NCBI RefSeq assembly: GCF_914768045.1
Contig: NZ_CAJZCD010000001.1
Coordinates: 1-64,000, forward strand
Origin: Snodgrassella communis
GTDB lineage: Bacteria > Pseudomonadota > Gammaproteobacteria > Burkholderiales > Neisseriaceae
Direction of reading: 5' to 3'
DNA: 64,000 bases
Below are positions 57,769 through 64,000 of this stretch, in pieces. Positions within the stretch are counted from its first letter, which is position 1, and each line of letters opens with the position of its first letter. The position numbers and the translations under genes were made by a program. The notes under the pieces were generated by a model. That model was not told the origin of the DNA, did not search any database, and saw only the letters and a list, made by a program, of their open reading frames with translations.

Positions 57769-58401
57769 CTACTCACTCAGATTCAAATAGTTGCGACTAC
57801 CCTGCATATTAGCAATAGTATTTAACAACAGTTCAAAATGATCGTCATTACCAAGAAAATCCAGCTCATTGGTATTAGCAATTAACAGAGGAGCATGCTG
57901 GTATAAATGAAAGAAACGGCGATATTCTGCATGAATCTGTTGTAGATAGCCCGCAGGAAACAGATTCATTAACCCATCACCCCGTTGATGCAGACGCCTG
58001 TCCAGCAAATCATCATCTGCTTCCAGATAAATCACCAGATCGGGTACCGGAAATTTCGGCATCACTTTCTGCTTGACTTGCCAGTACAGAGTCTGCTCAT
58101 CTTCGCGCAAAATAACCGGCACGTATATCTGGTCTTTTTCCAGCAGAAAATCAGCAATTATCCGTGAACGGCGCTCATCTTCAGCATAAATTACATTGAT
58201 TGCTTCGCAACGACGTATCAGAAAATGCATCTCGGTGGCCAAACCATGATTAGTGGCATTGAGATAAAATTTTTCCAGAAACGGGTTGCTTTCCGGTATT
58301 TCCGACAGTAGTAAGGCATCAAAATACTGCGCCAGACGACGGCTTAAAGCTGATTTACCACTGCCTATAGAGCCTTCTACGACAATGTAGCGATAATCCA
58401 T
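57769..58401 (-). CDS. Deoxynucleoside kinase family protein
   Basis: YIVVEGSIGSGKSALSRRLAQ...; dNK/TK2-type P-loop kinase, YLEADDDLLDRRLHQRG. Confidence 0.88.
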   Translation of the reverse strand: MDYRYIVVEGSIGSGKSALSRRLAQYFDALLLSEIPESNPFLEKFYLNATNHGLATEMHFLIRRCEAINVIYAEDERRSRIIADFLLEKDQIYVPVILREDEQTLYWQVKQKVMPKFPVPDLVIYLEADDDLLDRRLHQRGDGLMNLFPAGYLQQIHAEYRRFFHLYQHAPLLIANTNELDFLGNDDHFELLLNTIANMQGSRNYLNLSE

Positions 58402-58412
58402 ATTTTCCCTGC

Positions 58413-58919
58413 CTAGTCCTGACCATCAGTAATAATCGTCACCGCATCCGGCTGTGCTTTCAATAATTTCGCAGCCAGAGTTGAAGCACTGCCATGTGTA
58501 CCAATCACATAATACGGAGCAATGGCAGCCAGCGGAGCCATCACAAAGGCACGCTCATGTGCACGCGGATGAGGCAGAACCAAATCAGTATCATTAAAAA
58601 TCTGATGATGGTAATCAATCAGATCCAAATCAATAACTCGCGGACCATTGGGAACATCGCGTACCCGACCCAACTGCTCTTCCAGCTTTAACAAAGCGCT
58701 TAACAATTCAGGAGCACTCAGCGTGGTATGGACCAATACCACTGCATTGACAAAATCAGGCTGGTCAGTCAGCCCTACCGGCTTAGTCTTATAAAGTGGT
58801 GAAATTGCCTTAACGCGAACACCTGCAAGCTGATTTAAAGCCGCCATGGCTGCCTCAACCTGCTGGCGCGGATTTTTTAGATTTGCCCCTAAAGCAATAA
58901 CCGCTGTCATTGTATTCAT
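58413..58919 (-). CDS. folK: HPPK (2-amino-4-hydroxy-6-hydroxymethyldihydropteridine diphosphokinase)
   Basis: VIALGANLKNPRQQVEAA..., LVHTTLSAPELLSALLKLEEQLGRVRDVPNGPRVIDLDLI, LPHPRAHERAFVMAPL. Confidence 0.96.
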   Translation of the reverse strand: MNTMTAVIALGANLKNPRQQVEAAMAALNQLAGVRVKAISPLYKTKPVGLTDQPDFVNAVVLVHTTLSAPELLSALLKLEEQLGRVRDVPNGPRVIDLDLIDYHHQIFNDTDLVLPHPRAHERAFVMAPLAAIAPYYVIGTHGSASTLAAKLLKAQPDAVTIITDGQD

Positions 58920-60250
58920 AATTCCTCCTGCTTGGATTGCTTATTTCGTCTGTTACGATATCGTTTTTGTCTTGTTGAAGTTTTTTCCATCTGCATGGCC
59001 GCACAGATTAACTGTTCCCGCTCTGCATCTGAACCATGCTGAAAAGTCTGCCACCATTGAACGGTTTCCTGCGGCAATTCGCCTAGTGTTGCACGCAGAC
59101 ACATAAAATCAAAAGCAGCGCGAAAACGTGGCTGACCAAGTAAACGGTAAGGCCGTGCCCCGCGCATATTTTCAAACTGAGGCTGTAAAGACCAGATTTC
59201 ACGCATAGTAACACTATACCGCTGCGGCACACCCCAACGTTTATCCACATATTGTCGTTCCGAAGCGATGGCCGCATTCATAGCCGCATTGGTACGCATG
59301 CCAGCGGCCTGTTCGCGCTGCCATGCATCTCTGATATGAGGCCATAACACAGCAGCCAGTACAAAGCCCATCGAAACTGATTTATCTGCCCGCAGACGTT
59401 CATCCGTATTATGCAGAGCCAATGCGACAATATTATCATCACTTTCACCACCCGGCATCAGTGCATCAAGTAATGGGTGAGTATTTTTCAGCCCAAGAAC
59501 AGCCATTTGACGCAGACATGCCTGAGCATTGCCACTAAACAGAATCTTCAGTACTTCATCAAATAGCCGGGCAGGTGGTTCGCGTTGTAGTAATTGCGCA
59601 CATTCGGCAATCGGCTTAGATGTATGCTTATCGACAGAAAAACCAAGTTTGCCTGATAGTCGTGCTGCACGCAACATCCGTACCGGGTCTTCCTGATAGC
59701 GCTCCAGTGGATTACCAATCATTACCAGACGGCGGTTACGGATATCTTCTATTCCATGATGAAAATCCAGAATAACCTGACGCTGGGGATCATAGTACAG
59801 TGCATTAGCAGTAAAATCGCGACGCATTGCATCCTGCTCAAGAGTACCGAAACTGGCATCTTTCATAATCCGGCCGAGCTCATTGTGGCTATTGACCACA
59901 CCACCCCGGAAAGTTGTTACCTCAATCGTTTCCGGACCAACCATAACATGTACAATCGGAAAACGCCGGCCAATAATGCGACTGCGCCTGAACAGCTTGC
60001 GTACCTGCTCAGGCGTGGCATTAGTCGCCACATCAAAATCTTTAGGTGTCACACCTAGCAACAAATCACGCACAGCACCGCCCACCACATAGGCCTGATA
60101 TCCTTCTTTCTGCAAGCGCGTAATAACTTTTTCCGCAGCAAAACTAAGCTCATCTGCCTGAATATTGTGTTGAGCCAAGGGTATTTCCCGTTTTCTGCCA
60201 CCACGAATACTCTTTCGCGGCAAAACCCTATGTAACCAATTTGTTAGCAT
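58916..60250 (-). CDS. pcnB: Poly(A) polymerase I
   Basis: YQAYVVGGAVRDLLLGVTPKDFDVATNATPEQVRKLFRRSRIIGRRFPIVHV..; basic C-terminus. Confidence 0.95.
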   Translation of the reverse strand: MLTNWLHRVLPRKSIRGGRKREIPLAQHNIQADELSFAAEKVITRLQKEGYQAYVVGGAVRDLLLGVTPKDFDVATNATPEQVRKLFRRSRIIGRRFPIVHVMVGPETIEVTTFRGGVVNSHNELGRIMKDASFGTLEQDAMRRDFTANALYYDPQRQVILDFHHGIEDIRNRRLVMIGNPLERYQEDPVRMLRAARLSGKLGFSVDKHTSKPIAECAQLLQREPPARLFDEVLKILFSGNAQACLRQMAVLGLKNTHPLLDALMPGGESDDNIVALALHNTDERLRADKSVSMGFVLAAVLWPHIRDAWQREQAAGMRTNAAMNAAIASERQYVDKRWGVPQRYSVTMREIWSLQPQFENMRGARPYRLLGQPRFRAAFDFMCLRATLGELPQETVQWWQTFQHGSDAEREQLICAAMQMEKTSTRQKRYRNRRNKQSKQEEL

Positions 60251-60456
60251 AAATAATACAATAATTTATGAAAAAATACTCGCGTGCCGCAGCAAACACG
60301 ACCAATAAAACGGCATAGTATAACCTAATCTGCTCATATCTTATCATTCCCCGCTGCCAAAACTGGTGCAATAAGGCCAGTATCTACACCAGTAGGCGCT
60401 AATTTGTATATAATATTACACTCGTTTCTGAATAACATATGCAAGAACAAACCAAA

Positions 60457-60642
60457 ATGTACAATTATCAGTCTGACACTACCCGATTCCTGAATGAATT
60501 TATGGCAAAACACCCCGAAGAAGCCCAAACTCAGCTAAAACATCGCGGCATGTTATGGGATGTCCAGCTCAACCCAGAAGATGAAGCAAATTTTGCTGCT
60601 GCCAAACTGCCGAAAAAAGGCTATACCTATCTGACAGAATAA
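60457..60642 (+). CDS. DUF3460 family small protein
   Basis: MYNYQSDTTRFLNEFMAKHPEEAQTQLKHRGMLWDVQLNPEDEANFAAAKLPKKGYTYLTE; ORF may begin at 60439. Confidence 0.75.
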   Translation: MYNYQSDTTRFLNEFMAKHPEEAQTQLKHRGMLWDVQLNPEDEANFAAAKLPKKGYTYLTE

Positions 60643-60659
60643 TCGCTGGCTGGTCTGTT

Positions 60660-61328
60660 ATGAGTCAACACACCTGTCTGAGTACGCCCGCATTAGCGCA
60701 ATATCTGGCCGGAATTAATCCTGTAGAAGAACCCTTGCTGGCACAGCTGCGTGCAGAAACCACACAACACCGCAAGGGTGCCATGAGCATGGCACAGGAG
60801 CAGATAAAATTACTGGTGTGGCTGGCCAAGCTGATTCAGGCACGTCATTATCTCGAAATCGGCGTTTTTACCGGTTACAGCAGTACCGCCATGGCGCTGG
60901 CGCTGCCTGATGACGGACACATTACAGCCTGTGACATTAACGTTACCTATACCGATATTGCTCGCCGCTATTGGCAACTGGCTAAAGTCAGCCACAAAAT
61001 ACAGTTACACCTGCAACCGGCGCTAATCACACTGGATAAACTAATCGCCACTAATCAGACCAATCATTACGACATCGCCCTAATAGATGCAGACAAAACA
61101 CCTACTCCCTATTATTTTGAACGTTGCCTGCAATTGGTTCGCCCCGGTGGCATTATCGCCATAGATAATGTATTGCTGCATGGCCGTGTTGCTCAGACAG
61201 CCACTGGCAGTGAATCTGAAAGTGTTCACATCATGCGTCAGTTTAACGCTGGGCTAATTCACGATCAGCGCATCCGTCCATTAACCATACCGCTGGGTGA
61301 TGGTCTGACACTTATTCAGAAAAAATGA
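60660..61328 (+). CDS. Class I SAM-dependent O-methyltransferase
   Basis: ARHYLEIGVFTGYSSTAMALALPDDGHITACDIN..., DIALIDADKTPTPYYFERCLQLVRPGGIIAIDNVLLHGRV. Confidence 0.93.
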   Translation: MSQHTCLSTPALAQYLAGINPVEEPLLAQLRAETTQHRKGAMSMAQEQIKLLVWLAKLIQARHYLEIGVFTGYSSTAMALALPDDGHITACDINVTYTDIARRYWQLAKVSHKIQLHLQPALITLDKLIATNQTNHYDIALIDADKTPTPYYFERCLQLVRPGGIIAIDNVLLHGRVAQTATGSESESVHIMRQFNAGLIHDQRIRPLTIPLGDGLTLIQKK

Positions 61329-61358
61329 TCATAATCACCCAGAGGAGCAAAACGCCAC

Positions 61359-62030
61359 ATGCCACTTTCAAACTATCGTCATTTCTGTCTGGTACTGATC
61401 ACTATTTTAACCACCAGCGCATGTAGCAGCACTATGCCTGCTACCTCCGGCACAACCATTACCCCTACCTCAGACGATCCAGCGCCAGAAATTACCCAGA
61501 CTGCGAACCAGCTCAGCCAGATTCAGGCACAACTGACCAGTCTACAAACTCAGATTAACGGGTTGCAAAATCAGATTAACGATGTTCGCCAGCAACAGGC
61601 CACCTTGTCGCGCTATATGAATGTACGTACACCCAGCAGTAAAGTTAATTCAGCCAAAACACCAGCCACCAGCGACAATATCAGCGAAGCACGCCGTTTA
61701 TATAATGCAGGGCTTTATGCACAAAGTATCCGGCTACTTAAAAATGCTGATAGTGGTGGCAATGGCAATACACTGGCACGGGAGCGTATGTGGTTACTCC
61801 TGCAAAACCATGCCCGATTAAATAACTGCGAATCAGCTATCAATATTGGCAAACGTTTCGTTAACCTGTTCCCGCAGTCTAGCCAAAGCCCTAATGCCCT
61901 GTATCTAGTGGCACAATGTCAGGCACATTTACAACAGCAGGATATTGCCCGTACCACTTATCAGCGCATTATCAGCAGTTATCCCAATAGTAGTGCAGCC
62001 AACAAAGCCAGACATCAGTTAAAAAAATAA
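61359..62030 (+). CDS. CpoB/YbgF-like lipoprotein with coiled coil and TPR
   Basis: Lipobox TTSACSS; coiled-coil SQIQAQLTSLQTQINGLQNQINDVRQQ; C-terminal tetratricopeptide region ending YPNSSAANKARHQLKK. Confidence 0.75.
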   Translation: MPLSNYRHFCLVLITILTTSACSSTMPATSGTTITPTSDDPAPEITQTANQLSQIQAQLTSLQTQINGLQNQINDVRQQQATLSRYMNVRTPSSKVNSAKTPATSDNISEARRLYNAGLYAQSIRLLKNADSGGNGNTLARERMWLLLQNHARLNNCESAINIGKRFVNLFPQSSQSPNALYLVAQCQAHLQQQDIARTTYQRIISSYPNSSAANKARHQLKK

Positions 62031-62054
62031 CCCGTTTATCAGTAAAGGTATAAC

Positions 62055-62567
62055 ATGAGCACGCCACTAATCGGCATCATTATGGGTAGTAACAGCGATT
62101 ATCCAGTAATGCAACAAGCTGAACAATTTCTGCAACAATTCAGCATTCCATATGAAATACGCGTTGTTTCCGCCCATCGTACTCCGGATTTAATGTTTGA
62201 ATATGCCGAAAATGCACGTGCACGCGGCCTGAAAGCAATTATTGCCGGCGCCGGAGGCGCAGCTCACCTGCCAGGCATGGTTGCTGCCAAAACCACTGTT
62301 CCAGTACTGGGTGTACCTGTTCCGAGCAAATATCTCCGTGGTGAAGATTCATTATTGTCTATTGTACAAATGCCTAAAGGAGTACCTGTAGCCACATTCG
62401 CTATTGGTGAAGCCGGTGCTGCCAACGCGGCTCTGTTTGCCATTTCCCTTCTGGCCAATGACAACCCCGAGCTGGCGCAGAAACTGGCTGATTTCCGTGA
62501 AAACCAGAAGCAAAGCGTACTGGCCATGAATTTACCCAGCCAGCCTGATTGCCATACTTTCTTGTAG
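62055..62567 (+). CDS. purE: 5-(carboxyamino)imidazole ribonucleotide mutase
   Basis: IGIIMGSNSDYPVMQQAEQFL..VVSAHRTPDLMFEYAENARARGLKAIIAGAGGAAHLPGMVAA. Confidence 0.97.
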   Translation: MSTPLIGIIMGSNSDYPVMQQAEQFLQQFSIPYEIRVVSAHRTPDLMFEYAENARARGLKAIIAGAGGAAHLPGMVAAKTTVPVLGVPVPSKYLRGEDSLLSIVQMPKGVPVATFAIGEAGAANAALFAISLLANDNPELAQKLADFRENQKQSVLAMNLPSQPDCHTFL

Positions 62568-62830
62568 CCATCTTCTGAATAACAGTCCATGCCGAACTGA
62601 ATTATCCTATTGCTGCTCCTATGGCATTTTATTCAGATAAAAACCTGTATAGTAATGCGTTGTCACAACACATACTCATTACCTGTTCGGATTAATTATC
62701 ACATCACTACTTGTTTGCCACTCAATTGCCGAACTTTAGTGTTGAATCAATACATCTAATAAAATACAGAAGTATTAAATGTTTAAATTAACTAAAAGAA
62801 TATTCATATTAATCAAATTGCAACCGATAA

Positions 62831-63132
62831 AATTCAAGCAATAAAAAGTATTGCTTGATTGACACAAATTTAATAGAAGATGGCTAGCGTGAAGAGATAC
62901 AACAATGTGAGCAACAAGCAGCAAGTTATTTGGATAATAAAATCGCAATAATCGCTACAACCATATCCCGTCATTTAATTTAAAAACTGGCGTACAAATA
63001 TTTTACTTTTCTCAAGGTACTGTTTGAAGTAAGAATGATAAACTGGCTTATATTCTAATCGACCCCGCCAAAACTTTTATGTATATAACAATGGCAATTA
63101 CGAATTATCAAAATTTCAAATTTTTTAATTAA
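62831..63132 (+). pseudogene. Decayed protein-coding gene (two nonsense codons and one frameshift), unknown family
   Basis: Frame 1: NSSNKKYCLIDTNLIEDG*REEIQQCEQQAASYLDNKIAIIATTISRH; shifted frame: RYNHIPSFNLKTGVQIFYFSQGTV*SKNDKLAYILIDPAKTFMYITMAITNYQNFKFFN*. Confidence 0.5.
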
Positions 63133-63212
63133 TAATTGTTTTATTAAATCAGACAATAAGACCAAAAGAGCCCTTTCGAGCGTTTTATTCCCAGTAATTT
63201 GAAAAATGGTAG

Positions 63213-63560
63213 TTAATCTAGTTCTATTTTGGAAAATAAGTCTTGTATTAGAAAATTATTTTCACAGGCATTTTTAAAACCAATAATGAACTTTTCCAAT
63301 GCATCTTTATCTGATGAATATGCGCAAAACATTTCTGCTTCGGAGTCAAACTTAATGGCGTTCTTCAAATTAGGCAATTTTTCTTTTAAGAACCTTGTTG
63401 CTAAAGCTGTCCAGTCATATCCATTACCTTCAAAACCCTCTTCCTTTCTGGTTTGAAATAATTCATTTCTGTATGTACCTGCATTCAAACATACAGATAC
63501 GTTTTCGCCATTTTCCACCCAGAAAAAAGGCTGAATTGATTTCTTAAATTCATTACTCAT
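63213..63560 (-). CDS. Imm51-like immunity protein of a polymorphic toxin system
   Basis: MSNEFKKSIQPFFWVENGENVSVCLNAGTYRNELFQTRKEEGFEGNGYDWTALATRFLKEKLP.L...IKFDSEAEMFCAYSSDKDALEKF resembles Imm51 (SVCLNAG, GFEGNGYDW, FD.EA.MFCAYS). Confidence 0.72.
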   Translation of the reverse strand: MSNEFKKSIQPFFWVENGENVSVCLNAGTYRNELFQTRKEEGFEGNGYDWTALATRFLKEKLPNLKNAIKFDSEAEMFCAYSSDKDALEKFIIGFKNACENNFLIQDLFSKIELD

Positions 63561-64000
63561 ATCCATTGAAAACCTCAATTTCATCACACAATGTATTTTA
63601 TGTGTCTGCTCTTTTAACCATACCCATCTTTTGCATTTCTTGTTTCAAAGACGGTTAGAAAGTATAAAGGATTACTGCTAATACAGTAAATATTTCTTTC
63701 TTTATAAAAATATACGGAAATGACTCCATTCCCATAAAAATCTAAAATGCATAATTTCTAAATATAATGACCCGTTTCCATCTAATCAATTCCGAGGGAT
63801 TCTGGTATTAATACTAAGCCTTGGTATTTACAGATTAGCCATATTGAGCATATAAATATTAAAATTAGCTATCGTTACTAGGTAGTAAACTAATTACATA
63901 ATTACTTATTTTCATTTTCACTTATTACCTGTTGATAGACAAATGAGCATTATTGAATTTCAATACATTTGCTTACTCTATATTTTCATTAACTGAAATT

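Overview
This window looks like a mostly ordinary chromosomal segment of a host-associated betaproteobacterium. Gene content and protein style fit Neisseriaceae, plausibly Snodgrassella-like; that is inference and was not searched. Housekeeping loci, in order: rimP-nusA-infB-rbfA, kup, argC-erpA, a monofunctional catalase, lptF-lptG, pepA-holC, an rfbD-like reductase, nrdR-lipoprotein-ribD, carA-LysE-carB, guaB, uvrC, relA, apt, kdsA, tamA-tamB, DoxX/LysR/glycerate kinase, GNAT-HAD-hda, glnE, slyD, rep, ung, thiD, panB, pcnB-folK-dgk, a DUF3460/O-methyltransferase/CpoB-like cluster and purE. The interesting material is between the genes. There are terminator hairpins inside the 5' leaders of carA and rimP, which are attenuator candidates. 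There are several AT-rich spacers with decayed coding relics. At the right edge an intact Imm51-type immunity gene has no toxin and sits beside a decayed gene. An orphan plus-strand terminator lies downstream of a spacer near 32.4 kb. An IS3-family transposase remnant with an in-frame stop lies at the left edge. I found no rRNA, tRNA, CRISPR array, complete mobile element or obviously new multigene system.
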